A stretch of DNA of 64,000 nucleotides. Source: Cycas panzhihuaensis (Eukaryota; Cycadophyta). Under the pieces are notes generated by a model that did not search any database, had not been told where the DNA came from, and worked only from the letters and a program-made list of their open reading frames with translations. Positions 34,067-46,959 of the stretch are shown piece by piece. Location: contig CM041465.1 in NCBI GenBank assembly GCA_023213395.1, positions 177,203,741-177,267,740 of the forward strand, in the 5' to 3' direction. The position numbers and the translations under genes were made by a program. How positions within the stretch are numbered: position 1 is the first letter of the stretch; each line of letters begins with the position of its first letter.

Positions 34067-35878
34067 GGTAATGACTAAAGTATACTAAGAAGCTTTACTA
34101 TCTTTGCTTTTTACCATTGGCAAATATCAATTTTCGCCTTGGCTAGTAAAATGGTCTCCTTATGTGATCATAATTTTTATAAAAACTGGAATGTCTAAAG
34201 AATGATATAGAATGTCCTTCCTAAAAGATGATCCTTTCAGAGTTAAAGATTAAGATGAGAAGATTTAATCTTTGTATAATTATATATGTCCATGTAATGA
34301 CCAATTTGGTGGAGGTTTTCCTTGATGGTAATCTTATAGCCTAACTTTAATTACTGGGTCACTATTATACTTAGAGTGGAGTTCATTGATCCATATAGGA
34401 AGTGCTATGGAAATAGCATTGTATGACTCATGTTTATACTTCCTACATAAATTATTGGCCACTTGATTGACTTTTTCCTTATTATATACAATGTTAAAAT
34501 CAAAATCTTAAATTTTTATGAGTCATTTTTACTATAATTCTAATAAGGTAGGGTACTATAGGAGATATTTAAGGCTATGATGATTAGTATATACTATGAA
34601 TTTGTTGTCAAAGAGGTATTATTGTTATTTTTCTAAGGCAAGGAGAATAACCAAAATTTTTTCATTATGTGTTGAGTACATATGCTCTCAATGATTATGT
34701 TTTCTACTTTAAGATGTTATGGGTCATTTATCCTATATTAAAATTACACCTATGCTTGATCTAGATGCATCACACTGTAGTTTGAAGGGTTTGGAAAAAT
34801 TAGGCATTGTCAATATAGAGGCAAAAGTAATAACTATTTTTAGATATGAAAAGGCCTAATTGGCTAGGTTTAACCAATGGAAGGCATCATTTTTATAGAG
34901 ATTAGTGAATGGATCACCAAGGGATAAATAGGATTGAATATATTACCTATTAAAACCAATAAGTCTAGAAAAGCTTCAAAGAGAAGAGATTGAAGTATGT
35001 ATTAGCCAATGGTTTGAATTTTATTAGAGTCCATACAAACACCTTGTATAGAAATTATGTGACCTAAATATTTTGGTCTTTGTTAGTTAAAATGGCACTT
35101 GGATTTCTTGGCAAACAACTTATTTTAACTCAAGGTTTCTAATATCTTATCTAAATAATTGAGATATGGTTGCTAAGATTTATTATAGACTAAGATATTA
35201 TCAAAGAAAACCATGACAAATTTAAATAGAAAAGGAGCAAGTACCTTATTCATTATGTCTTGGAATGTTATCAGAGAATTCATGAGGCCAAAAGGCCATG
35301 AATTTAAATTTATATAGTCCTTGATGTATCTTGAAAGTTATTTTCTCATAGTTAATTATTCTAATAAGGATCTAATAATAACTAGATTGTATATTAAATT
35401 TTAAAAAAATGTTATGCCATGAAGTTTGTCAATGATATTATCCATTTGGGAATGAGATATTTATTCTTTATCATGATCAAATTTAATGTTTGGTAATCTA
35501 CATAAAGATGAAAGGACCCATTTTTTTATAAGCCAAGATAATCAGAGTTGTATAGGGACTTTTACTATGAGTGATAGCTCTAAGTTATAGAAGGTCATCA
35601 ATAAGCCATTTAATCTCTATCTTTTGTCTATGGTTATACCTATAGGGATGAACTAAAATAGGACCTTCTCCTAGTTTGATTTCAATAATACACTCAATGT
35701 CTTAATTAGGTAGGAATCTTATTAGTAAAGGTTGGAGGACTAACTCATGCCATTGTATAAGGTCTTGAAGGCCATAAGCCTGGTTTGGCTTAAGGTGCTC
35801 CTCCAATGTGCATGCCTCCATGGAGAAAAGATGGGCAATGAATCCTATATTCCCTTTATTAAGTAACTTATCCATCTT
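34067..35878 (-). pseudogene. Gypsy-B integrase start, RNase H, reverse transcriptase and linker
   Basis: Minus strand. The reverse transcriptase active site reads MVFFDNIL near 35,200, with the second Asp changed to Asn. Upstream are the ILVHPYRY- and KIEIKWLIDD-like motifs (about 35,600-35,660) that open the domain. RNase H and the integrase zinc-binding region follow to the left, weakly conserved. It ends on the right at the LINE-2 target duplication. Confidence 0.7.
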
Positions 35879-36039
35879 TTTTTATATAGTTTAAATTAAT
35901 AAGCCTATAACAACTGTCATGACAAGCCCACAGTTTAGCTAACCCCCCAATCACTAACTAGTTACAATCCCTCTGTGCTATCGACAAGCCCAGTGACTAG
36001 CTCAAAAGTGCCATGACATGCCTAATGGCTAGCAGATCT

Positions 36040-39000
36040 ACCTAAGGTCAATGCCCTATAAATCCTTTCTTACTAGACCCAAAATCCCTTCAGGAATCAT
36101 ATCCCTCTAATGTTTATTTCTTTTAGCCCAAATCCCCCAGTTAGCTAGCTTATCAACCACCCCATTACCTTCTATGTAGGTGTGTTTAATTTGACTATTA
36201 GGTCTTCCTTTAAGGTACTCCCTAGCATCATTTATCAAAGCTCTATATCTCCAATTTGGGGCCACTTCCCCTCTCATAAATTTTATTATATTTAATGACT
36301 CCCCTTCTAAGATGACCCTATTGTGACCCTCCAAGGAGATCAACTCCACCACTTTATACATAGCCTCCATCTCAATGCAATGATTAGTTTGGGGGCCATA
36401 ATAGTATATAAAGGCCCAAATCACCATCCCTTTTACATTGCTACAGAGCTTGCTTCACCAAGGTTACCTTTCATAGCTCCATCAAAGTTTATTTTCACCC
36501 AACCCACTAGGGGGGAGGGGGTCCCACTTACACACCCTTTTTTGTTTCGTTTTAACTTTAGGACCAATTCCCCATTTTTCTAAAGTCTTTCTTTCATCAG
36601 AAGAGGAAGATTTTCCTCCTCGACATTAAGGATCCATCTCAAGGCCCCAATGATCCTCCTAAAAGGATGTGGCTCTTCCATACGTTTCTCTTGAAAAATT
36701 CTTCTATTCCTTTCTTTCCATGTGTTCCACATCATTATAGGTAACCATGCTTGCCAAAGGAACTACACTACTCTACTCCTGAAGGGACCAATGCAGGAAG
36801 AGACTAGATCCTTCACCATACTAGGAAGAACCCACTCAATCTCAAAAGTATTTCACAATATCTTCCACACCTCCTTAGAGTAGGAGTAATGTAGAAAAAT
36901 ATGGTTAATGGACTCCTCCTCCATCCTACATAAGATACATCTATTTACCATGACAAACCCCCTTTTCCTAAGATTGTCCATGGTTAAGATTTTATTTTTT
37001 AAATAGAGCCACTAGAATATAGCTACCTTAGGGATAAGGCCCATCTTCCAGACACCTCCTAACAACTTATTATCTATAATACCTTTTTCTGATAGCAAAA
37101 ATAAATATCCTATCTTCACCAAATGATGTTAAAAGGGGACCTTGGCCAAACCATCGCATCTTCCTTGGGGAATCTCAGTATGTAATTTTTAGCCAGCTTA
37201 ATTCTCAGGGTTTCTAGTTGGTATTTTCCCACACTATCAAGGGGGAAGTCCTTAAAACATCTCCAATTCTTAGAACCCCCATAATGTTCCTAATAATCCT
37301 TAACTTTCCTCCTATAAATCCTCTCATAGGGATTCTAGATCAACCCTAAGGTGGGTCTCTCCTTCAACTGAGGCCTTCTACACCAAACATCCTCCCAGAG
37401 GTTAATCTTTTTACCATTCCCCAAACTCCACTGGGTTCCAGGCACAAGCATCTTCCTCATATAGATGAGGCTTCTCTAAATTGTAGAACCACCTTTTCCT
37501 AAAAGATCATCCCTTAGGTACTTATTTCCCCTAAGGTATTTCTAGATCATATTATTACACCATAATTTGTTATCCTCCTTAGCTAAGCTCCATCCTAGCT
37601 TCGCCATCAAAGCCTTATTAAAGCAAGTTATATCTTTCATATTTAGCCCACCTGATCACTTTGGAAGGCAAACTTTCTCCCAGGCTACAAGATGAATTAT
37701 GTCCCTGTCCTCCACTCCTAACCATAGGAACCTCTTTTGAATAGACTCAAGGTCATTATTAATCTTGACCAAACACCTAAATAGGGACATCATATAGTTT
37801 GGAGTGATCTAGATAGAGGTAATCAATAATTAAAGTTTGCCAGCTTGGCTCAGTAAAGCCCCTTTTTAGCCCACGAGCTTCCTTTGGGCCTAATTAATAA
37901 TAGGGTTCTAAAGCTCCTTCTCTATTCTTCCCACGAAAAAGGGCATACTAAGGTACAAGGTAGGGAGCTTCCGAATAGGCATTCCCAGGATCCTACTAAT
38001 AGCACCCTAGGTTATAGCCAGGGTATTTAGGAAAAAAATACTACTTTTATTCAAGTTGATCTTCTGGTTTGTAGCCTCCTCAAATCGATTTAGCTCATAC
38101 TTAATATCTCTAGTCTCCACAAGGGTTGCCTTACCTAATAAAATATTATTATCCACAAAATGATGATGAATAAAATTTCCCACTCCTAATGTAGGCTTTA
38201 ATCCCATAATCTTTCTAGTCCTCTTAGCTTCCTCCAGGGTCCTCCCCAACATTTCAGCCATGATAATAAAGAGATAAGGAGCTAGGGGGTCCCATTGTCA
38301 TAGACCTTTAAAGCCTGGGAAGAAAACCATCAATGTACCATTGACCATCACAGAAAATTTTGGATTAAATATATAGTTAAATATCTAATTCCCCACTAAG
38401 TCACTGAACCCAAAAGCTCTCATGTATTCCTTCAAGTAGTCCCACGAGACTCTATCATAGGCCTTAGAGAGATCAATTTTAATAATCATACCAGCTTTCT
38501 TCCTCTGACTCATAGAGTGGGCCATTTCATGAACCACCACTATACCATCTAGAATCTATTTTCCTTTTATAAATCCATCCCAGTTATGTGATATAATTAA
38601 AGGGAGGACTCCTTTTAATATATTGGCAAGGATCTTCACTAAGATTTTATATTTCACATTACCCAAGCTTATTAGCTTAAAGTCTTTCATTCTTTTCATA
38701 TCCCCTTTCTTCGGGATAAGAACCAAGAAGGTAGCTTGGAATTCCCTAGGGATTTTCCTATTCACATAAAAATCAGAGACTGCCTCAAGGAGATCATCCT
38801 TGATAATATCCTAATACTCTTGGAAAAAGCCCAAAGGGAAGCCATCAGGTCTTAGAGCCATCTCCCTCTTCATGTTGAACTCAGCACTTCTCACTTCTTC
38901 TAAAGAAAAGGGGGCTTCAAGGGCTCTATTTAAGTCTTCCCCAACTTTCTTGGGGATCATATCCATCATCTCTCTCCTAACCTCTACATTAAGGCATGTA

Positions 39001-40230
39001 GGCTTATTAAATAAGCCCCTAAAATAATCCACCACAACATCCTTCATACCTCTTTGGTATGAGATTTCCACCCCTTCCTTGTTAGTCAACACCTTAATAT
39101 GATTACATGTTCTGTGCTTCAAGGTGGTCATATGAAAAAAATTTGTATTTCTATCATCTTTAGCTCACCATAAGGCCCTAGATTCTTGCCTCCATTGAAT
39201 TTCTTCTTTTAGAAGAGTCTCCTCTATCTTGCTTAATAGGCCCTTTTCATTCTAGTCTAAGAGAGGGGATCTCCCTTCTTCTTGAATCCTCATCTCCAGA
39301 TCCTTGAGCTCCTCCATTTGATTCTTGGTTCTAAATACGTACCCATGGGTTTTCTTATTCCAATGTTTCACTTGCCTCTTCACCCACCTTACCTTATTGG
39401 AGAATTTGAACATTGCACAACCTTCCATTAGAGTCTTCCAGTAGTCCACAATCAGATTATGGAGACATGGGTCCTTTGTCTATATCAACTCAAATGTAAA
39501 AGATGTACCCATGTATCTTTTATTGTCTTCAAAGCTAAAGGCTAAAGGGGCATGATTTGACACTAATTTGGGCATAACTTTGAGAATAATATTACTATAC
39601 TAGCTAGCCCAAGCATAGTTTATCAATACTCTATCTAACTTGACCTAAATATAATACTTGCCTAATCTTTTATTTGACGAAGTATATTTAGGACCTTGAA
39701 GAGGGATGTCCATCACTCTCCCTTTTTGCATGAACACCCCTAAATCCTCAATGCTCTTAGACCATCCCCCCTACCCTCCTTTCTTTTCACCAGGTGATAA
39801 AGCCATATTAAAATCCCTAGTAATCACCCAAGGACCCCCCAAGTCCTTATGGGCTTTGATCATCTTATTCCATAGGAAATTTCTCCCATCCTACATTAAA
39901 GGGGCATACATTTGATACCAACCATTTTAGATTGGATTTTTTGTAAGGCACCTAAGTTAATATGAAATGCTCCTTAGATATATAGGTCTCTCCTTCCTGG
40001 TTTTTGGGGTTCCACATGGTGACCAAGCCACCAGACCCTCTGCTCCCATCTCTCACACATATCCCAACTCCTGTCTAGACCTTGTTTATAACTATATCTA
40101 TGTTCCCTACCTCTAATTTGGTTTCCTTAAGGAGGAGAATATCCACCTCATGGTTAGTTTGTAGATCTTTAACCATTCTCTATTTAGAAGGGGTGTTCAT
40201 ACCCCGAATGTTCTAAGAAACTAGTTTCAT
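36040..40230 (-). pseudogene. LINE-2 ORF2 remnant (endonuclease, RT, zinc finger, RNase H)
   Basis: The start at 40,230 opens MKLVS, with a stop where LINE-3 has Trp. Then come NIRGMNTPSK and the endonuclease motif LLKETKLE. The reverse transcriptase region spans about 38,800-37,990. Its catalytic site reads FVDNNILL near 38,150, with the second Asp lost. A C-terminal RNase H (36,427-36,107) keeps most of the fold, but the catalytic Asp of the GDS motif is Glu (LEGES). Many stops and frameshifts. Confidence 0.85.
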
Positions 40231-40299
40231 AATAACCTCTCCCCCCCCTTCCTCAGGTCTATCATCTTTTACTCCTTAATTTGGGCCCCTGCCCTCCTC

Positions 40300-41693
40300 C
40301 ATCTCTTAGAGTGTGTTGGCTCCCTTAGTCTATCTGGATGGCTGTCTTCCTCTCTCTCAGCACTTTAGAAGAAGGTTTTCTAGGTCTCCTTTTCACTTCT
40401 GAAGTCAGGGCCTTTAGTCTGATCAAATTCCTTAAGGTCCTCTTGAGGTCCTTTCCTAACTTTTCAAACCTTCTCTATTTTCCCTAAATCCTCCTAAGGG
40501 GGTGCTTGCTCTTCCATCTAAGGTTCTCCCTTCTCCTCATTTGGAGTCACTTTTTTTAATATGCCAATGCCAGGCTCCTTCTCATTACCTTCAGTGATGG
40601 GGCTTTTGTTGCCCTTGACCTTTTTTTCCACCTCCCCTTCTTCAAAGAGTGTATTCTCCTTCTCTAGATCCATATCTTTCCTAGCTTCAACAAGAGCTTG
40701 TTCCTCTAACTTTTCCCCAACTTCTATTAGAGTGATAACCCTAATCTCTTTCCCAATATCTAAAGGGGCATGATCCTCTTTCTTCTCCTCATCCATCCCT
40801 GCAAGAGGTCTAACCTACTTGTTATTATCTTCTTCCTTCTTTACTTCCTAAGGAACTAAGGGTTTCTTAGGATCCCTAGGGTAGTTTTGTAGAAGGTGAC
40901 CTAGGAACTTACAAGTAGAGCATCTCACGTTCTCTAGTTTGAATGATAGTTTTTGATCTCTACACCATCCTTCTCCTTTCATTTTTACCTTATCAAAGAG
41001 AGATCTATCTAACCTAGCTAGAGTATAAAATCTGGCATTCACCATCCTACTCCTATTCTTGGTAGTCGAATCAACATCCATAATAGGTCTAATAACTTTC
41101 ACAATACCTTTGATAACATCTAGATCCCATGCTTCTAAAGGAAAGCCTGATAGCTAGACCCAAAGAGGGAGTTGCCTCACATAACTTTTAGTCCGATCAA
41201 AGTCTGGGTGCCACTTCTCCATCAAGATAGTTTTTCTTCCCATCATCTAAGGAGATTTCAATAAGATACTTATCATATCTTCTTTATTTAAAAATTTAAA
41301 TAAAACACAACCTTTTAGAAGTGCTATGACCTCCATTATATCTTTTAGTTTCCATCTCTACCCCATCCATTTTCTAATAGGATCCACACCTGGCCTGGGG
41401 CCTAAAAAGTGACTGACTAAGCTATTCTCCTAGTGTTTTTCCATCCAGCAAAAAATTCTCTTTGGAACAAGTATTGCGAATGTATCTTCCTTAAGAATAG
41501 GGTCTATATCAAAGGATTCACATTCACATTCTTCGTTTCTCAAGGCATCCAGATATGACTTCTCTTTATTGGGGCTTTGGTTTTGGTTAAGATTAGTGAG
41601 TGGCATCTAAGACTGGTTATCCAGATGTGATTTCCTTTTATTGGAATATTAGTTTTGGTCAGGATCAAAGTGGGCCAACTGACTCTGGTCCAT
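40300..41693 (-). pseudogene. LINE-2 ORF1 remnant
   Basis: The conceptual start at 41,693 opens MDQSQLAHFD. The DUF4283-like domain has GPRPGVDPIRKWMG, KGCVLFKFLNKEDMISILLK and EKWHPDFD segments (about 41,400-41,190). The zinc knuckle CSTCKFLGH lies near 40,905-40,930. A long acidic, Lys/Glu-rich linker follows (40,796-40,518). The protein would bind LINE RNA. Scattered stops; the end is approximate. Confidence 0.8.
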
Positions 41694-42292
41694 TATTTAT
41701 TTATTCTCCATTAATCTCATTATATCACCAATAAAACATACTACAAAACAAAAACTCAAAGCTAGAAGGTTGGAAAAAAAGGAGTCTCACCCAATAGAGA
41801 GAGCCAACTTGAGATATCCTCTTCAATATTGCATCTTCTACTCCTATGTCTACCTACTTAGACCCTCAGATCACTCATGATGGATTACTTTCATCTCTAG
41901 TCTTGTCAAGTATTCCATCCATCTTCCTAATAATCTAGCCCTGAGGTAAACTAATAACATGTCCTCCCAGCTATCTACTCTTCCTTGCATCTTCTACAAA
42001 TGCCTGTCACCTACCATCAAGGTCTACACTACTTATATGCTCCCATCTAGGGGGTGGTCTCCCCCACCCTTGACTACCTGAGGTCCTTGCAACCTTCCTA
42101 GTCAGAACCGGGGCTAGATCTTCCCTCACAACAGTCTCCATAGTTGTTCATAGCTACCATTTGATGAAACCCTAACCAATTGCATTATCGTCCTCTGCTC
42201 TTTAGTGTCATCCATGTCTACTAACTTACCAAGCCCATAATTGCTATAATAAATAAATAATTCTAGCCAACTTCAAGTAACTTATTCATCTT

Positions 42293-42440
42293 GACTGTAG
42301 ATATAAATCTAAGTACCATGATTCCAAAGAATTAAGGCAATTTTTTATACTAATAAAAATAGATGAAGTTTTAACCATGATTTAATTCATAAGTGGAGGA
42401 TGGATGTCCCTTTGGTTTGCAACCCAAGTTCAAGATTCAT
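42293..42440 (-). other. Last piece of Gypsy-B and uncertain junction to Copia-3
   Basis: The first part continues the Gypsy-B linker across LINE-2: the reading NKLL joins across the duplication. The exact end, and the beginning of the Copia-3 LTR, could not be fixed. Confidence 0.4.
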
Positions 42441-42810
42441 GACATCCTCACAAATACTCAAAAAAACAAAAAAGATAAACATAAAAGTATAAGAATTAAT
42501 CTTTAATACTCCAAATCAAAAGTTTGTATTCCAGTCATTCATTCATTCATAAGAAATTACAATACTATATAATATGAAAAATGCCTCATACATAAAATAA
42601 AAAGGAGGCAGTTATAAAATATAAGGAAGGTAAATCAAAGAGTCATATAAGATGTCAAATATACCTTACATTATTATAATAATCTATGACACCTTTATAT
42701 GTGGATAAAATACTACCCCACAGTACTAGGTTCATAACATTAAGTTGTGACTTAACCTATATGCATGAAATGAAGCCCTCATTATAAATATATACAATAT
42801 TATTATTATT

Positions 42811-43690
42811 ATTTTTTATATGGTAAAATAAAGAAGGAGTTTTAAAAGGGCCCCAAACCTTTATAAAAAACTGCCTATAGGTTGAAGCTAGATTGCCATG
42901 ATAAGCCCATGGCATAGCTATACCAAAACTGGCACAATAAGCCTTGTGGCTAGCTCCTCTTACCCATTAATAAAAAATCTACCATATCTTTCCTAGGTCA
43001 ACCTAGTAACTCCTCTAGGAATTCCTATAACCAAACCCTGGAAGACTTATTGGAAACCACCCAATTAGCTAGCCAATCAACTACTCCTCTAACCATAGCT
43101 TTGTTGTTCCAGTCTATCTCATTTTCCCCTCTTAGAATATTAACCACATTTAAGGAATCTCCTTCAATAACCACCTTTTCACTAGTGTCTTCCATAATCA
43201 AGTAAACTGCTCTTTGCATAGCCCTCAGCTTTATCCTATAATTGGTATATTGACCATAGTAATTTGCAAAGGCCCACCTTAAGTTACCATCAGGATTTTT
43301 GTAGAAACCCCCCTCCAGCCTTGCCAGGATTTCCTTTAGAGGCACCGTTAGAGTTCATTTTGACCCAGTTTATTATCAGCGATTACTAAGTATAATTACT
43401 CTTTTTTTTCACAGTAACCTTAGGTCTTCTCATACCCCATCTCTTAAAAACTCTACCCTTATATTTCGGAATACTTTTTCCATCTGAAACTTTAATAGTT
43501 TCCATAATAGTTCCTTAAAATCTCTTCTCATCCATGGCCTTCTCCTAAAAAATTGTCCTATTCTTCTCCTTCTAAAGGTTCTACACCACCATTAGTAGGG
43601 AGCTTTTCCAGAGACTACCTAGGGTCTTACACTTGAAGGGACATTCCCACATCAAAAACTAATCTTTAAGAGTCCTAGATACCACCCAAT
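42811..43690 (-). mobile_element. LINE-4: 5'-truncated LINE (3' end only)
   Basis: It starts at the left with TTTTTTATATGGTAAAATAAAG, the same 3' end as LINE-3 (GATAAGGTAAAATAAA), and includes the shared CCATGATAAGCCCATGG motif. It covers only the end of the zinc-finger region and RNase H. It is probably flanked by an imperfect ~19-bp duplication (ATATACAATATTATTATTA near 42,789; ATATACAACATTAATATTA near 43,693). 5' truncation is the usual outcome of target-primed reverse transcription. Confidence 0.8.
43025..43420 (-). pseudogene. LINE-4 RNase H remnant
   Basis: The open stretch 43,345-43,025 reads LRWAFANYYGQYTNYRIKLR, VVIEGDSLNVV and GVVDWLANW. This is the plant-LINE RNase H with the GDS Asp and the C-terminal Asp kept, but the catalytic Glu replaced by Lys (RIKLRAM). 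The N-terminal DGA motif lies upstream in another frame. Confidence 0.75.
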
Positions 43691-43799
43691 TTATATACAA
43701 CATTAATATTAATGCTATCAAGATCTATGAATTAATGAAATAAACATTAATTCTTTTATCACCCTCTCTTAATGATGATTTCATTAATTTTAACACCAA

Positions 43800-46400
43800 G
43801 GCCAAGTTGAAACCTTTTGAATTTATCCTGCGAGAGTTCTTTTATGAAGATATCTAAGATCTATTCTTTAGTAGGTTTATAAATCAAATCAATCTCATCA
43901 TCCTATACATACTCCTTGATGAAGTGATGGTGAACCTCGATGTGTTTCATTCTAACATAAAACACAGGATTCTTGGTCAATTTTAGAACACTTTGATTAT
44001 CATAAAACAAAGATGTAACTTATGTTTGATTAAGTCCAAGCTCTTCAAGAATCCTCTTAAGCCTTATAGTTTTAGTAGTAGCACTAATGACAACTTTATA
44101 CTCAACTTCAATTGAAGAAAGTATGATATTAGGTTACTTTTTATAGGACCATGAAACTAAAGCTAAACCCAAGTTAAAAAGTAACCTAAAGTTTATCTAC
44201 AACTATCTTCACATCTAGCCTAATCTACATCTATGTAGCTTATCAACAAAGGATTCTCCACATGACTATAATTAAGTATAAACCAAAGAGAACCCCAAAG
44301 ATATTTTAAGATCCTCATTGCTACTTTTCAATATAAGAGTTTGGGTTCTGTCATGAACTTGGAATAGATCCTAACAATGTAGGCAATGTCTGGATGAGTA
44401 TGTGTGAAGTAAATGAGTTTCCCTAGAAGCTGTCTATACAATGTTGGATCCATATATTTTCCACACTCATCAATATCTAATTTTAAACCTATTTTCATAG
44501 GAGTTTATGACAATTTACATTCATCCATCATGTATTTTTAAAGGATTTCCTTTATCTATTTTGACTTTGAAAGGAAAATATGGCCTAGCTCCTACTAAAC
44601 TTCTATTATAGGAAAGTAATGGAGCAACCTAAGGTCAGTCATCTAAAAGTTGCTCTATAGTTCTCCTTGGAGATATGAAATCCACTTTATGTCATTACCA
44701 TTTATCAACGAATCATTAACATAGAGTATGATCAGAGTGATCAACCTATTATGGATTCTAATTTATATATTTAAATCTAATGATGAGTGGATGAGTCTAT
44801 GCTTCTAAAAATAATTATCAATCTTTGTATACCAAGTGCAAGGTGATTATTTAAGGCCATACAATGCCTTCATAAGTTTACAAACCATATGTTCTTTTCC
44901 ACAAACCACAAAGTTGGGAGGTTGATTTATGCAGATTTCCTCCTGTAAGTCACCATTTAGAAGGTGTGTTTTACATCTATTTGGTATACAAGCCATTGAG
45001 ATTAAGTTGTAAGTGTCAAAATAAGTCTAGTAGTGGTCATATTAACAACTAGTATAAGTGTGTCATCATAGTCTATTCCTTTGATTTGTTTAAAATATTT
45101 GGCAACCAAATAAGTTTTATGTCATTGAATGGAGTCAATTGTATAAAATTTTATTTTGTAAATCCATTTACAACTAATCAATTTCTTCCCTTTAGGTATC
45201 TCAACAAGCTCCCAAGTATCATTCTATAGGATTGAATTAATTTTATTAGTCATTATTGGTTACCATTTTGGATCTACAATAGCTTCCTTAAAAGTAGAGG
45301 GTTTAGGATCTAATAATACTTTTGTCATTAAGGTGAAGTTAGTGCATGACCTATATTTTAATTATCACTTTGCTTATTGTGGTGGTGAAGGAGCAAAAGA
45401 GATCATCTGTATGTACCATTTAGGTAATCATTTTGATGTAGCCTCATCCTAAATATCCTTTGTAGGGCTGATGGGAGAAGATATGGAAGTAGAGGTAGGT
45501 GGAGTGGATGTAGAACTAGGAGTAAATATAGATGTTAGAAGCATATATACTGGAGGCATATTTTATGGAGTAGGAGGAGCAACTGGTGCTTTATTTGATC
45601 AATCATTAAAAAATAAAATCTAATTGATATTAATATCCTTGATCTCTTCTAAAAATATGATATCCTAAGCTGTATGTATTTGGTTGGTTGTAGGATCATA
45701 TAATTTATATGATTTGCAACTAGGTTAATAACCAATAAAAATACATTTCCTACTCTTATCATCCAACTTTTTCCTTTATTCTTTTGGTATAAGCATATAT
45801 ATTATACAACCAAAAGTACATAAGTGTGAGGCGATAGGTTTTTGACGTGACTAGGCATGTTTAGGAGTAATATTCAATACAACCTTGATAGGACTTCTAT
45901 TTGTGAGATATGTAGCTATATGAAGGGCTTTAACCTAGAATCAAAGTCCTAAACTCTTGGCTATAATCATGGCTTTATCTTTGCTAACCAAAGTCTAATT
46001 TATTTGCTTAGTAACACTATTCTGTTGAGTATATGTGGTAGAAACTATCATTTTATGCTATTATCTTTATAACATTGGGTGAATACATTGGATGTATATT
46101 CACTGTCATTATCACAACAAAGGATTTTTAATGGCCTTCAAGATTTAATTTTAGTGCCATACTTAAATTCCTTGAATTTATCAAGAGCTTTTAATTTCTA
46201 CTTTATAAAATATACCTAGACTTTCCTAGAGTAATCATTAATAAAAGTGATAAAGATTTAACAATCTTTTAAGGATGCCTAAGATAGGAACATTCCCAAT
46301 CTTAGAAACCTCTAAAGTGCCATCAGCTCCAAAGGTGACAGTTCTTCCAAACATGTCATATGTTGAGAAGCACCCAAATTGATCAACTAGGAGATATCAA
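43800..46400 (-). pseudogene. Copia-3 pol remnant
   Basis: Readable minus-strand segments: protease NLGASQHMTCLEELSPL (46,378-46,330; the usual Asp-Ser-Gly now Asn-Leu-Gly), integrase FITFINDYSRKV (about 46,255-46,220) and CCDNDSEY (about 46,120), the RT active site LYVNDSLING near 44,710 (YVDD changed to YVND), and an RNase H end SVLKLTKNPVFYVRMKHIEV (about 43,990-43,940). Inactive. Confidence 0.75.
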
Positions 46401-46959
46401 AATGATGTGATAACAAAGTAGCAAAGAAACGGTTTTGAGAGTTGGCTGAGTGGCCTCCTTGGTTTTGTCTCTTATTGCAAATTTTATTTTATTTATTTCT
46501 TTTAGGAGCATTTTGGTTTTATCTTCTTGCTCCCTAGTAGTTTGGATGATTCTATCTTTGAGGTCCCTTATAGTTTCCATGTCCATAAGTATGATTACCC
46601 TACATTATAAGGAAAATTTAAAACTATTGTTGCTAAAGGTTATCTCTCATTTTCTTGTAATCTAGTGTTATATGTTTAGGTTTACCTCAATAGTGATAAA
46701 CAACTTAAGGATTATAAGATGATCAAGGCTAATATGGCTGATTAGGATACTAATAAGGCTACTAGAAGGTATGTTGATTCAAATTCATTGAAATAAAATA
46801 ATGTGTAAGTTGTGGAAGTTGAGATCTTCCTTTATGTTTAGCTATAAATACTAGTGTAGAAGAGAAAAGTCTAGGATTCCTAAAATGATTCAAAATACAT
46901 TCTTCATGGAGTAATAAACCATCAAATATATTAAAATCAATGGTTGTAAGCTAGCCTAC

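Larger units (their letters stand above)
35879..42274 (-). mobile_element. LINE-2: full-length but decayed L1-type LINE
   Basis: It is flanked by an 18-bp target duplication, AAGTAACTTATCCATCTT at 35,861-35,878 and the same with one C/T change at 42,275-42,292. The 3' end is the left end (T-rich remnant of a poly-A tail near 35,877-35,884). About 6.4 kb contains ORF1 and ORF2 on the minus strand and a ~0.6-kb 5' untranslated region (41,694-42,274). It is inserted in Gypsy-B. It is homologous to LINE-3 along its whole length but more AT-rich and full of stops. Confidence 0.92.
27371..42400 (-). mobile_element. Gypsy-B: decayed Ty3/gypsy element, split by Copia-2 and LINE-2
   Basis: Minus-strand pol remains in pieces: integrase at 27,371-27,700 and about 34,067-34,480, RNase H about 34,500-34,900, reverse transcriptase about 35,080-35,640, the upstream linker to 35,878, and a short piece after 42,293. 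Removing Copia-2 (AAATT) and LINE-2 (18-bp duplication) rejoins these in order. No LTR was found for it; its left end is cut at 27,370 and its right end near 42,400 is vague. It is among the oldest layers in the window. Confidence 0.7.
42440..43761 (-). repeat. Copia-3 3' LTR, interrupted by LINE-4
   Basis: The terminus at 43,761 follows the polypurine tract. LTR sequence runs left to about 43,690, is broken by LINE-4, and resumes from about 42,806 leftwards (with ATTCATTCATTCAT near 42,540). The left limit is approximate because no second LTR was available for comparison. Confidence 0.5.

Noticed and set aside
42340-42440. tRNA-like or SINE-like stretch near GGTTTGCAACCCAAGTTCAAG
   Set aside because: It vaguely resembles a B-box but has no cloverleaf or A-box. 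Probably LTR or junction sequence.
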